A stretch of 29,695 nucleotides of DNA. It comes from a bacterium. Lineage in GTDB: Bacteria; Patescibacteriota; Minisyncoccia; Phycocordibacterales; UBA5272. The notes beneath the pieces are model-generated. The model saw nothing but the letters and a program-made list of their open reading frames with translations. It ran no database searches and had not been told where the DNA came from. The position numbers and the translations under genes were made by a program. The DNA is taken from the NCBI GenBank assembly GCA_023267475.1, contig JAHFND010000002.1, positions 4,327 through 34,021 on the forward strand. The letters are read 5' to 3'. Of the stretch, positions 12,530 through 20,023 are shown piece after piece. Position 1 is the stretch's first letter. The number at the start of each line of letters is the position of its first letter.

Positions 12530-12709
12530 ATGAAACCATTAAATAATTTTTTGTTATTTGTATCTTCTCTCCTTCTCTCTCGCTCGGTATTCTTTTTCAT
12601 CGACGATCCAGAAGGTCCAAACCTTTTAATAGTTACAGTATTAGCTATAATAATATTTTTTATATTTAAAGTTTTACTTGTATTATTAAGTAAAATAAAA
12701 CATGCCTAA
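12530..12709 (+). CDS. Small two-helix membrane protein (59 aa)
   Basis: Not recognised. An ATG at 12530 opens a 59-codon frame that starts MKPLNNFLLFVSSLLLSR. It has two hydrophobic segments (about residues 6-24 and 32-54) separated by a short polar DDPEGPN turn, and ends KIKHA. An extended -10 box TGATATTAT (TATTAT at 12518-12523) ends exactly 6 bases before the ATG, so a leaderless mRNA is predicted; this is the main support for the start. The stop overlaps the start of the next gene (12702) by 8 bases, indicating translational coupling. Codon use is AT-rich like native genes. It is probably a real small inner-membrane protein of unknown role. Confidence 0.6.
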   Translation: MKPLNNFLLFVSSLLLSRSVFFFIDDPEGPNLLIVTVLAIIIFFIFKVLLVLLSKIKHA

Positions 12710-12953
12710 TAAAGTAATCTCATCTGGTGTAGTTCATAAGATTCCTAATGATTTAAAAGAAGCTATAACTTCTAATAAAAAGATATTTGAATTATGGGAA
12801 GATATTACTCCGCTTGCTCGTAATGAATGGATATGTTGGGTTACATCAGCTAAAAAAGAAGACACTAGAGGTATCCGCATAAAGAAAGCAATTTCAAAAT
12901 TAAATAGTGGAATGCGTAGACCTTGTTGTTGGGCAGGATGCACACATAGATAA
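12702..12953 (+). CDS. YdeI/OmpD-associated family protein
   Basis: An 83-residue protein carrying the YdeI-type motif: a helix ending near FELWEDITPLARNEWICWV, followed by TSAKKEDTRGIRIKKAISKL. In family members the segment reads S.R.E...W...AK..ETR..RI. The C terminus, GMRRPCCWAGCTHR, holds two Cys-rich turns that could bind metal. The family is linked in name to bacteriocin protection, but its biochemical role is not established. The gene overlaps the small membrane protein gene by 8 bases, so the two are likely co-translated. A terminator serving the opposite gene follows. Confidence 0.75.
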   Translation: MPNKVISSGVVHKIPNDLKEAITSNKKIFELWEDITPLARNEWICWVTSAKKEDTRGIRIKKAISKLNSGMRRPCCWAGCTHR

Positions 12954-12980
12954 AAAGAAACCGCCTTCAAAATGAGGCGG
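12950..12980 (-). terminator. Terminator of the orphan gene at 12998-13354
   Basis: CCGCCT / AGGCGG (12961-12980) with an 8-base loop. On the minus strand it is followed by TTTCTTTTT. Confidence 0.8.
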
Positions 12981-12997
12981 AAATTCGGCAAGGTTTT

Positions 12998-13354
12998 TCA
13001 TACGGATCCAGACGGCCAATCACTCCCGTCATCCTTTTTCGATAGATCATATTCGATCTTCTTCTTGATTCCGAGAGGTGTGAGCATGATCTTCTTGGTA
13101 TTTTCTTCCCAGTAGACCAACTCCTCGAAATACAAATCTTGAAGATAGTAATTTACGTACCATCCTCCAAGTCTTGATTTGGTTATCTTCCGCATCTCCT
13201 CTCTTATTTCAGGAACGGTCTTACCCTTGCCATGGTAATGACTCAAGACCTGAAGTAGTTCGTACTGATTTGGCACGACAGACCGAGCGGCGGCATCTAA
13301 CAATACCTTGATTCCGTAACAAATGACTGCAATGACAGGGATCGTCTCAAACAT
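12998..13354 (-). CDS. Orphan cassette protein, winged-helix-like (118 aa)
   Basis: Family not recognised. The 118-residue product starts with a hydrophobic helix (IPVIAVICYGIKVLLDAAA). A region with winged-helix character follows: a helix NQYELLQVLSHYHGKGKTVPEI, a second helix with KSRLGGWYVNYYLQDLYFEELV, and a wing-like KKIMLTPLGIKKK before a charged tail. That would suit DNA binding, as in PadR- or PhiRv-like small regulators, but this is inferred from pattern only. The ATG has the strong site GGAGGAG 5 bases upstream. The promoter (13388-13416) and terminator are its own. It is more GC-rich than the flanking native genes. Confidence 0.72.
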   Translation of the reverse strand: MFETIPVIAVICYGIKVLLDAAARSVVPNQYELLQVLSHYHGKGKTVPEIREEMRKITKSRLGGWYVNYYLQDLYFEELVYWEENTKKIMLTPLGIKKKIEYDLSKKDDGSDWPSGSV

Positions 13355-13387
13355 TTAAACTCCTCCAAACTATGTTGGTATCTTGAA

Positions 13388-13416
13388 ACACTATAAGTTT
13401 TTAAATTGTATGTCAA
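13388..13416 (-). promoter_or_regulatory. Cassette promoter back to back with the SDR promoter
   Basis: On the minus strand, TTGACA (13411-13416) and TAGTGT (13388-13393) are 17 bases apart. The -35 box lies only 8 bases from the TATAAT box (13425-13430) of the divergent SDR gene, so the two polymerases could interfere. Confidence 0.65.
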
Positions 13417-13438
13417 TTTTGTTGTATAATAAATAGAT

Positions 13439-14239
13439 ATGAATATAAAATCTCTTACAGAAATTATTAGTTTAAAAAATAAGACTGCTATCGTGACTGG
13501 TGGAGCACTAGGTATCGGGTTCGGTATCGCCTATCGTCTAGCTGAAGCTGGAGCAAATGTAGTGATAGTAGATATAAATGAAGAGAAAGGAAATGAAGCT
13601 GTGAGTACACTTAAAAGCGCAGGATTCATCGCCTCTTTTATAAGAACAGATGTATCAAATGAAACAGATGTGAAAAATGCAGTAGACTTCACAGTGAAAA
13701 CTTATAAAGGTATAGATGTGCTAATAAATAATGCTGGAATATATCCGACCATCCCTGTAATGACTATGTCTACAGATATTTTTGAAAAAATAATCGCAGT
13801 GAATCTAAAGAGTGTATTTTTCTTTACTAAAACTGTAGCAAACGTAATGATAAATCAAGCGCGTGGTGGAAAAATAATAAACATCACATCAGTGGATGCA
13901 CTTCATCCATCATCTGTCGGCCTTGCAGTGTATGATGCTACGAAACATGGACTTTGGGGATTCACAAAAAATACGGCATTAGAGCTCGCTCCACATAATA
14001 TCGCTGTGAACGCAATCGCGCCAGGTGGCATAGCTACTCCAGGTACAGGAGCTGGAAGTGATACACCAGTAAGTCCACAGATGGAAGAAATATTAAAAAA
14101 GTTTACTGCAAAAATTCCAATGAAAAGGCTAGGTGAATCAGATGAGATAGGTAAAGTCGCATTATTTCTCGCATCTGACTTGTCTAGTTATATGACTGGA
14201 TCGCAAATAGTGGTCGATGGTGGAGTACTGCTGTCATAA
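13439..14239 (+). CDS. Short-chain dehydrogenase/reductase (SDR family)
   Basis: A 266-residue classical SDR oxidoreductase. The Rossmann cofactor motif is TGGALGIG (about residues 20-27), with an Asp (VVIVDI, Asp45) after strand 2 that favours NAD(H) over NADP(H). The NNAG motif is at 97-100, and the catalytic set is Asn122, Ser151, Tyr165 and Lys169 (YDATK). The PGGIATPG loop and GSQIVVDGG C-terminal motif are intact. The substrate is not identifiable; homologues reduce sugars, acyl carriers or alcohols. A TATAAT box (13425-13430) ends 8 bases before the ATG, with no Shine-Dalgarno, predicting a leaderless or nearly leaderless mRNA. A membrane protein gene follows after 7 bases. Confidence 0.92.
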   Translation: MNIKSLTEIISLKNKTAIVTGGALGIGFGIAYRLAEAGANVVIVDINEEKGNEAVSTLKSAGFIASFIRTDVSNETDVKNAVDFTVKTYKGIDVLINNAGIYPTIPVMTMSTDIFEKIIAVNLKSVFFFTKTVANVMINQARGGKIINITSVDALHPSSVGLAVYDATKHGLWGFTKNTALELAPHNIAVNAIAPGGIATPGTGAGSDTPVSPQMEEILKKFTAKIPMKRLGESDEIGKVALFLASDLSSYMTGSQIVVDGGVLLS

Positions 14240-14246
14240 TTTGCTT

Positions 14247-14816
14247 ATGTACGAATACAAAGAAATTTTAGGAATAATAACTATCATAATCGCAGTAGTA
14301 AGTTATTCCGCATATTTCTTTAATATATTTACGACTTGCACACTTCCACGCACTACGTCATGGTTTATTTGGGGGTTACTTAATACTATAGCCTTCTTTG
14401 TTCAATATGAGTCTGGTGCTGGATATGGCGCATGGGTTACAGGATTCACAGCAGTTATGTGTCTTGCGATATCTGCGATATCTTTCTTTAAATGTGATGA
14501 GCATTTAACAAAATACGACTGGATTCCCCTTCTAGGTGCATTTATTGCAATAATTCTATGGTATATAACTGATGACGCATTAATTGCAATAATAATAACT
14601 ACAGTTACTTATACTTTAGGTTTTATTCCCACACTACATAATGCATACTTTCACCCAGAAGAGGAAACTGCCACAACTTTTGGATTAAATAGTCTGAAGT
14701 TTCTAATATCATTGTTTGCAATAGAATCACTTTCTTTAACTACTTGGCTTTATCCATTTACACTTGTGATTCTAAATGCAATATTAGCTTCTGTCATTGT
14801 CTTGAGAAGGAAGTAA
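14247..14816 (+). CDS. Multi-pass membrane protein, unknown function
   Basis: Not recognised. The 189-residue product has about six transmembrane segments in three pairs. The motif TTCTLPRTTSWFIWGLLNTIAF lies between the first two, and PTLHNAYFHPEEET lies in a later loop, a layout reminiscent of SWEET/PQ-loop-like small membrane proteins, where paired Trp and Pro-rich loops recur. That is a loose resemblance only. The frame is open from 14217, inside the SDR gene. The ATG at 14247 is preferred because it avoids the overlap and follows a CATAAT box by 6 bases. It is probably transcribed with or just after the SDR gene. Confidence 0.72.
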   Translation: MYEYKEILGIITIIIAVVSYSAYFFNIFTTCTLPRTTSWFIWGLLNTIAFFVQYESGAGYGAWVTGFTAVMCLAISAISFFKCDEHLTKYDWIPLLGAFIAIILWYITDDALIAIIITTVTYTLGFIPTLHNAYFHPEEETATTFGLNSLKFLISLFAIESLSLTTWLYPFTLVILNAILASVIVLRRK

Positions 14817-14845
14817 TATCCTGGTAAAGGTATATACTGTACTTA

Positions 14846-15751
14846 ATGAAAAATGTACTATATTTGGTTGCTTTGTTTATGGTAGGAACGCTTATTTGGA
14901 GTATTTATAAATTTAATTTTAATAACGTATTACCTGTAGTCACATCTAATGCAGATGTAAAAAATATAAGTTACAAAATAGACGGGGAAACTTTTAATTT
15001 ACAAAATGGAGTGGCCATAAAAGAAATAGCTCCCGGATCTGCCACAAAACAAACCGTACGTATGTTTGGAGAACCAGTTTATGGAGATTTAAATGGAGAT
15101 GAAAAAGATGATGCAGCTGTAATGTTATCTAGTGACACTGGAGGAAGTGGAACTTTTTATTACGCGGTACTTGCAATAGCTACAGGGACAACTTATATAT
15201 CTACAAATTCTCTTTTACTTGGAGATAGAATAGCTCCTCAGACGGTAGAGATCCATAACGGACGAGCGTTATATAATTATGTAGAAAGAAAATCAGGTGA
15301 ACCCATGACTACACGTCCTTCTATGGGAAAAAGTCTTTGGATTAATTATGATTCAAAAACAAATAACATAGGAGAGTGGGTAAAGGACTTCGAAGGTGAA
15401 GCTGATCCAAACAGAATGTCACTCTCAATGAAGAAATGGGACTGGGTAAAGACCATAATGAATGACGGTAAAGTTACTACACCGAATAAGTCTGGGATAT
15501 TCAGTATTACTTTCACAAATGACGGAAAGGTCAAAGTTTCTACTGACTGTAATGGTATTGGAGGAGAATACAGCATAAATGGAAATAAAATTACTTTTAG
15601 TAGAATGATATCCACCATGATGTACTGTAATGGCTCACAAGAACAAACTTTTTCTAAAGACTTAAATAATGTGCAAAGCTATTTATTTACAAGTAGAGGA
15701 GAGTTAGTATTAGAAATGAAAATGGATTCTGGGACGATTATATTCAGATAG
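14846..15751 (+). CDS. Membrane-anchored META/HslJ-domain protein
   Basis: A 301-residue protein with an N-terminal membrane anchor or signal (about residues 4-24). A middle region has a GDLNGDEKDDAAVML motif, a calcium-binding-like DxNxDxxxD turn seen in FG-GAP-type repeats, followed by beta strands. The C-terminal META domain (about 195-300) shows WDWVKTIMNDG, ITFTNDGKVKVSTDCNGIGG and MMYCNGSQEQTF, the typical strand-Cys-Asn-turn pattern of HslJ-type proteins. META domains occur in secreted or envelope proteins linked to stress or antibiotic tolerance. Its role here is unknown. A TATACT box (14833-14838) ends 7 bases before the ATG, predicting a leaderless mRNA. Confidence 0.85.
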   Translation: MKNVLYLVALFMVGTLIWSIYKFNFNNVLPVVTSNADVKNISYKIDGETFNLQNGVAIKEIAPGSATKQTVRMFGEPVYGDLNGDEKDDAAVMLSSDTGGSGTFYYAVLAIATGTTYISTNSLLLGDRIAPQTVEIHNGRALYNYVERKSGEPMTTRPSMGKSLWINYDSKTNNIGEWVKDFEGEADPNRMSLSMKKWDWVKTIMNDGKVTTPNKSGIFSITFTNDGKVKVSTDCNGIGGEYSINGNKITFSRMISTMMYCNGSQEQTFSKDLNNVQSYLFTSRGELVLEMKMDSGTIIFR

Positions 15752-15868
15752 ACTAAAATATTGACAAATCTGGTAAAAAAGGTTTAATACCTCCACTGTT
15801 TACTAGTATCTTCCTTATTCTTCTCTATAGGGTATACTATAGACATACTAAAAATAAATTATTTAAAT

Positions 15869-16123
15869 ATGCCAAAAGCAAATTCAGCGTTTATGAAGCC
15901 AATGAAGGTAAGTGATGATCTTGCCGCAGTTGTCGGTAAAGGTCCTATGCCTCGTTCAGAAGTGGTAAAAGCTCTCTGGGCTTACATAAAGAAGAATGAT
16001 CTTCAAGATCCTAAGAACAAAAGAAATATCAATGCAGATGCAAATCTACAAAAGGTATTCGGTGGAAAGAAAACTGTAAACATGTTTGAAATGACAAAAC
16101 TTGTTTCTCCACACCTCTCATAG
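15869..16123 (+). CDS. SWIB/MDM2-domain protein
   Basis: An 84-residue protein that is almost entirely a SWIB domain: MKVSDDLAAVVGKGPMPRSEVVKALWAYIKKNDLQDPKNKRNI is the conserved core, followed by the LQKVFGGKKTVNMFEMTKLVSPHL helix. In eukaryotes SWIB domains sit in chromatin remodellers. In bacteria such as Chlamydia and CPR members they occur as small stand-alone proteins that may bind DNA or topology-related partners. It lies between the META protein and TspO genes and is monocistronic. A TATACT box about 30 bases upstream gives a short leader without a clear Shine-Dalgarno. A perfect 18-bp terminator stem follows. Confidence 0.93.
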   Translation: MPKANSAFMKPMKVSDDLAAVVGKGPMPRSEVVKALWAYIKKNDLQDPKNKRNINADANLQKVFGGKKTVNMFEMTKLVSPHLS

Positions 16124-16133
16124 TCTTTAGAAT

Positions 16134-16174
16134 CTAATAATAAAACTGCTCTTAATGAGCAGTTTTATTATTAG
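16134..16174. terminator. Perfect 18-bp bidirectional terminator hairpin
   Basis: CTAATAATAAAACTGCTC (16134-16151) pairs without mismatch with 16157-16174 around TTAAT. The AT-rich ends of the stem supply the T run in both directions. It follows the SWIB gene and ends 22 bases before tspO starts. Confidence 0.85.
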
Positions 16175-16196
16175 AGAATGTTATACTAAAAACTAT

Positions 16197-16592
16197 ATGA
16201 CATCATTTATCTCGTATCAAGCACTAGTTAAACCTTCTTGGGCGCCTCCATCATGGATTTTTGGCCCTGTATGGACTGTCTTATACATATTAATAGCTTA
16301 TTCATTCACTTCTGTATTTTTAAAGTATCTGAAAGGAGAATTTTCTTTCATGGTCTTACTTCCTTTTATCTTAAATTTGATTTTTAATTTTGCTTTTACT
16401 CCTATTCAATTTGGTCTAAAGAATAATTTATTTGCTTGGATAGATATAATGCTAGTACTTATAAGCCTTATCTGGGCACTAGTTGTAATATATCCTCATA
16501 TGTCTTGGGTTACATGGATAAACATTCCGTACTTGTCTTGGGTTATATTTGCGACAATCTTACAAACTACAATCACTATAATTAATAGATAA
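16197..16592 (+). CDS. tspO: TspO/MBR family membrane protein
   Basis: A 131-residue protein with five predicted membrane helices. The TspO signature is at the N terminus: KPSWAPPSWIFGPVWTVLYILIAY, where PPxWxFxPVWxxLY is diagnostic. TspO binds porphyrins and other tetrapyrroles and takes part in stress responses in bacteria. At 131 residues it is somewhat shorter than the usual 150-165, with a trimmed C-terminal helix. The frame extends to 16155, but the ATG at 16197 is chosen because an extended -10 box TGTTATACT (TATACT 16182-16187) precedes it by 9 bases and the family starts here. A heme-related role could tie in with the cytochrome b5-like gene at 19753 (inference). Confidence 0.9.
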   Translation: MTSFISYQALVKPSWAPPSWIFGPVWTVLYILIAYSFTSVFLKYLKGEFSFMVLLPFILNLIFNFAFTPIQFGLKNNLFAWIDIMLVLISLIWALVVIYPHMSWVTWINIPYLSWVIFATILQTTITIINR

Positions 16593-16604
16593 GTAAATTT
16601 AGAC

Positions 16605-16631
16605 AAAAACAAAGCCGCCAAGTTGGCGGCT
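16605..16631 (-). terminator. Terminator of the orphan gene at 16706-17074
   Basis: AGCCGCC / GGCGGCT (16613-16631), followed on the minus strand by TTGTTTTTG. The 3' untranslated region of about 75 bases between the stop and this hairpin holds another CCGGG / CCCGG inverted repeat. Confidence 0.8.
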
Positions 16632-16705
16632 CGGAGAAACGACTGAGCTCATTCCGGGATTTGATTCTCAACGAAAAGCCCGGTGGTGATGAGAGATTCC
16701 TTCTC

Positions 16706-17074
16706 TCACTCTCTTTCCTCTGTCATCTTTTTCTCTTCGAGGAGTTTAACCCTGGCAGATTTTCCATATTCTGTCAGACTGAATTTGTTATGGCAGAATG
16801 ATCCATCACGGTATCTTGCAAACCAGATGTATCTTACCCCGATTGATTCAAGAAATATTTCTCGCTTGATCGGGGTTTCTATTATTCCGCCTGAACTAGT
16901 GGATCCGTGGCCGTCATCGAAATATTCCTCGAGTACTGGTATCCTTGCGCCAGGTTTATAGTCGTTTATCACAACTATCGCCTTGACCTTCTTTTCCCAA
17001 TTCGGATAGTTGATTGACAGCCTGTTCAACAATTCCAGGATGTCTGAAATTGGTTCCTGCGGTTTATTCGTCAT
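16706..17074 (-). CDS. Orphan cassette protein, unknown function (122 aa)
   Basis: Family not recognised. The 122-residue soluble product has an N-terminal helix (ISDILELLNRLSINYPNWEKKV), a beta strand and turn (KAIVVINDYKPGARIPVLEEYFDDGHG), and a Ser/Gly/Thr-rich loop (STSSGGI). A second alpha-beta part includes VRYIWFARYRDGSF and ends in a Lys/Glu-rich helix (KSARVKLLEEKKMTEE). The segment LTEYGKSARV resembles the end of winged-helix domains, but that is not firm. The gene is clearly more GC-rich than the neighbouring TspO and DUF5666-like genes. A GGGGTG site lies about 5 bases before the ATG. Its promoter (17109-17137) shares the leader 12-mer with the 5184-5522 cassette. Confidence 0.7.
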   Translation of the reverse strand: MTNKPQEPISDILELLNRLSINYPNWEKKVKAIVVINDYKPGARIPVLEEYFDDGHGSTSSGGIIETPIKREIFLESIGVRYIWFARYRDGSFCHNKFSLTEYGKSARVKLLEEKKMTEERE

Positions 17075-17090
17075 TTGGCACCCCGAAAAG

Positions 17091-17137
17091 GTTTTACTGC
17101 CTTTTTATACTCTACATATTTAAATAGTCTTTGTCAA
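17091..17137 (-). promoter_or_regulatory. Cassette promoter with a shared leader 12-mer
   Basis: On the minus strand, TTGACA (17132-17137) and TAGAGT (17109-17114) are 17 bases apart. AGGCAGTAAAAC (17091-17102) begins 6 bases after the -10 box, the same sequence and position as in the promoter at 5546-5593. Confidence 0.65.
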
Positions 17138-17154
17138 AATAAGATATGTGGGTA

Positions 17155-17595
17155 TTAATTCTTTCTACTTAATACAGATTTATTAGCTATAATAACTTTA
17201 GAAGCAATCATAGCTGATTCGTCACTCTTCATATATCCAGAAACATAAATCTTAATATATTCATCCACATCTGAACGATCAGCAGTACTTCCATCTCCAA
17301 AGACATAAGAAGTAGTAGAATTAGTTTGTACGCTTATAGTACTACTACTAAGTTGTAAGCTATAGACATCATACTTACCATTTGAACTATTTATAATTTC
17401 TACTACCCCACGTCTTACTTTTAATATTGAAATAAACTTCACTTCTTCAATCGGTGCTATAAAAGTATCAGAGGATGTATAAAAATTATCAAATCCAATA
17501 CTTCTGGTCATGGCATAAGCAAGTGGCATAAAAAGAATTACGCTTATTATCATGACTATTTTTCGTAACGGTATGAGTTTGTTTGTTATCTTCAT
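17155..17595 (-). CDS. Secreted or membrane-anchored DUF5666-like protein
   Basis: A 146-residue protein with an N-terminal signal peptide or anchor (about residues 11-30, with a possible signal-peptidase site after PLAYA). The all-beta mature part has IYVSGYMKSDESAMIASKVIIAN near the end, the V-V-G-x-x-x-D-x-x-I-x-A-x-x-V pattern seen in DUF5666-type OB-like domains. That link is from memory and moderate. The function is unknown; such proteins are exported in many CPR genomes. Codon use is AT-rich like native genes. No clear -10 box sits close to the start, and a weak AAGAGG lies about 13 bases upstream. An ATAAGTA / TACTTAT inverted repeat (17597-17625) overlaps the leader. Confidence 0.7.
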   Translation of the reverse strand: MKITNKLIPLRKIVMIISVILFMPLAYAMTRSIGFDNFYTSSDTFIAPIEEVKFISILKVRRGVVEIINSSNGKYDVYSLQLSSSTISVQTNSTTSYVFGDGSTADRSDVDEYIKIYVSGYMKSDESAMIASKVIIANKSVLSRKN

Positions 17596-17697
17596 AATAA
17601 GTAGATTTAACCTCTTATTACTTATGACGTCTGGAATCCGATAAACTTACATTTTTATAGGGTATACTTACTATATTAATAGTATTTTACTAAAACT

Positions 17698-18594
17698 TTG
17701 AAATACGAAAAAACTATAAACTCCATACTGGTCTTAGCTATTTTAACTGGAAGTGGGACTTTTTATTACCAAAATTATGTAAAAAGTCAGTGTGATTCAC
17801 CTATTACTTATAAACTCGGTGATTTCGATGAAGAATTTGGCATAACTAAAAAAGATTTCCTCTCTTCTATAGATATAGCTTCAAATCTTTGGAGTAAATC
17901 TATAAACAAAACACTTTTTAAATATAATGAAAATGGAGACCTTACTATTAATTTGAAATATGATTCTCGTCAAAAGACCACTCAAACAAATCAAGTGTTA
18001 AAAGCAGATACTGATAAATTAAACACAAGCGCTCTTAATATAAAACAACAATATTTAACACTTCAAGAAGAATACACTCAAGATGAGAAAGAATATACCA
18101 ATCTTGTAAGTCAGTTTGAAATTAATCAGAAGAGTTACAATGATAAAGTCACCTATTGGAATGCTCATAATGGAGCTCCAGAAGATATATACAATGCACT
18201 AGTAGCAGAACATAAAAAACTAGAGTCAGACTATTCCCTTTTAGAACAAAAACGTACTAATCTAAATACAGTTGTAGAAAATATAAACAATTTTATACAT
18301 ACATATAATCTATTAGTAGACTCAGCGAATCAAAATATAAACAAAATAAATGAAAGCGCCGGGAAAGAATTCGAAGAAGGAATATACGACCCAAATACTA
18401 ACAGTATTACTATTTATGAATTTAGTACTGATAAAAAATTAATAAGAGTTTTAGCTCACGAACTGGGTCATTCACTTGGATTAAACCACAATCAAAATCC
18501 AAAATCTATAATGTATGCGATGAACAAAGCAAATAATCTAGAATTAACTACAGATGATATAAACGACTTAAAAATAAAATGTAAACTTCCTTAA
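17698..18594 (+). CDS. Membrane-anchored matrixin-type metalloprotease with coiled coil
   Basis: A 298-residue protein with an N-terminal membrane helix (about residues 8-25) and a propeptide-like segment. A long coiled coil follows (about 95-220; rich in Lys, Gln, Glu and Leu), then a C-terminal zinc-protease end. The M10-type site HELGHSLGLNH gives zinc ligands His254, His258 and His264 with catalytic Glu255. The Met-turn is SIMYAM (270-275). The protease would face outward. Only the end of a full matrixin domain is visible, with the coiled coil inserted inside or before it, an unusual build. The start codon is TTG, since no ATG is available upstream. Its stop overlaps the convergent DUF2914 gene by 4 bases. 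Confidence 0.85.
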   Translation: MKYEKTINSILVLAILTGSGTFYYQNYVKSQCDSPITYKLGDFDEEFGITKKDFLSSIDIASNLWSKSINKTLFKYNENGDLTINLKYDSRQKTTQTNQVLKADTDKLNTSALNIKQQYLTLQEEYTQDEKEYTNLVSQFEINQKSYNDKVTYWNAHNGAPEDIYNALVAEHKKLESDYSLLEQKRTNLNTVVENINNFIHTYNLLVDSANQNINKINESAGKEFEEGIYDPNTNSITIYEFSTDKKLIRVLAHELGHSLGLNHNQNPKSIMYAMNKANNLELTTDDINDLKIKCKLP

Positions 18595-19670
18595 ATCTTT
18601 ACTTCTTCTATATTTATATTATCTCCAGTCTTTACAACCCAGAATTTCATTCTTCCAACAATACGAGTATTATCGACTTTCACTGTTACTCTCCATAAAC
18701 CTTCTGTAATATTATCTTTCTTTGAATAAGCCCTATACCCATCTTCTCTACCTCCATCTAATGTGAATGAAACTGTGGTTGATGTTTTCCATGACTGAGT
18801 GCTTTCATCATAATATTCCCATACATGAGATATTGGCGCTGACAATTCTGCTGGTGCTCCTACAGCTGAGAAGAAATATATTCCGGTATCTGTGGGTGTT
18901 AAGTGGTAGACTGGTGTACGATATTTTGAAAATGTTCTTGTATCTATTTCTTTTTCTGCGCTAAACTCTCCGTTTGTTATACGGGTGACACTATGATAAA
19001 TTCCACCATCCCTTAAAGAAAGTGGCACAGCTGGAATAATATTTAGAAGGTAGAGCATTCCTACAAACATAGGTATTCCAATCGCAAGAGAATATCCACG
19101 CGGTGCTTCATGCATGGCATTTTCCGAAGTAAATTGTAAAAAATATATATACAAAAGAGATACAACAACTGTAATAGCTATACTAACCAAAAAACTAAAA
19201 TTATTCTGTACTTTTAATAAAAGAGGTACGTTAAATATTGTATAGAAAAGAATGGCGAATAATAATACTCCAACATCTAGAGTAAATCTAAAATTGTGAG
19301 TCGAAATGAATTCATTTGTTATGATACAAAGACCTAAAATTAAAAACAGTGGCCAACTTACTGAAATCGCAGCACTTCTCATGGCATAAACGAATACGAA
19401 TGATAAAGCAGAACCAGAGCAATAAGAAATAAAGAAAGTGGCAACTGAGTAAGTTCTTTGTTCAAAGATGGTAGCTCGGTTTTGTGCTACAAGCCACTCA
19501 CGAAACATAATTAGTAAAGCAATAGCACACAGATAACCGAATCCTACATATCTAGCAAATGGTTCATCGAGATCTGGTAACATAACCATATCAAACAAAA
19601 ATCCACAGATGAAAATAATAGTAGTAGAATGAGCTGTATAGGTTTTTATCCTCTTTAAGAAATCGGGCAT
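18591..19670 (-). CDS. Membrane protein with C-terminal DUF2914 domain
   Basis: A 359-residue protein with about seven or eight transmembrane helices in residues 15-215. An extracytoplasmic C-terminal domain (about 220-355) has the DUF2914 marks: ISHVWEYYDESTQSW, then YRAYSKKDNITEGLWRVTVKVDNTRIVGRMKFWVV, where H-W, R-YS and G-WRV are conserved. The function is not established, although other DUF2914 proteins are also membrane linked. It is monocistronic. Its start follows a TATATC box by 5 bases. Its stop overlaps the end of the convergent metalloprotease gene. Confidence 0.85.
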   Translation of the reverse strand: MPDFLKRIKTYTAHSTTIIFICGFLFDMVMLPDLDEPFARYVGFGYLCAIALLIMFREWLVAQNRATIFEQRTYSVATFFISYCSGSALSFVFVYAMRSAAISVSWPLFLILGLCIITNEFISTHNFRFTLDVGVLLFAILFYTIFNVPLLLKVQNNFSFLVSIAITVVVSLLYIYFLQFTSENAMHEAPRGYSLAIGIPMFVGMLYLLNIIPAVPLSLRDGGIYHSVTRITNGEFSAEKEIDTRTFSKYRTPVYHLTPTDTGIYFFSAVGAPAELSAPISHVWEYYDESTQSWKTSTTVSFTLDGGREDGYRAYSKKDNITEGLWRVTVKVDNTRIVGRMKFWVVKTGDNINIEEVKI

Positions 19671-19752
19671 ACTTTGATATAAAGTGTACTATATATAAAC
19701 GAAAGAAAAAATCTTCTTTAACGTATTATACTTATAGTATACTTAAATATAT

Positions 19753-20019
19753 ATGAGAAAGACCCTAACCTTAACCCTATTAGCTCTAGCCCTTGTTGCT
19801 GGTTTTTATTTTTATAATAAAGAAAGTGCTTACTCACCAACTAATAATGATAATGTATACGATTTAACTGCTTGGATAAATAAACATCCTGGAGGTCGTC
19901 TTGCGATACTTGCTATTTGTGGAAGAGACGGATCTACTGCGTTTAATCTAAAACATGGAAAATCAGAAAAGCCAAACGCTAAATTGATTACATTTAAAAT
20001 AGGAACTGTTAAAAAATAA
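19753..20019 (+). CDS. Cytochrome b5-like heme-binding protein, membrane anchored
   Basis: An 88-residue protein with an N-terminal signal anchor (about residues 4-21) and a compact cytochrome b5 fold. NVYDLTAWINKHPGG carries the first heme-ligand His (about residue 45), and FNLKHGKSEK carries the second (about residue 71). The spacing is shorter than in mitochondrial b5 but typical of the small bacterial versions. It would hold heme b outside the membrane and pass electrons. An in-operon membrane protein with several His residues begins 4 bases after the stop, suggesting a partner. A TATACT box (19738-19743) ends 9 bases before the ATG, giving a nearly leaderless start. Confidence 0.88.
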   Translation: MRKTLTLTLLALALVAGFYFYNKESAYSPTNNDNVYDLTAWINKHPGGRLAILAICGRDGSTAFNLKHGKSEKPNAKLITFKIGTVKK

Positions 20020-20023
20020 AATT

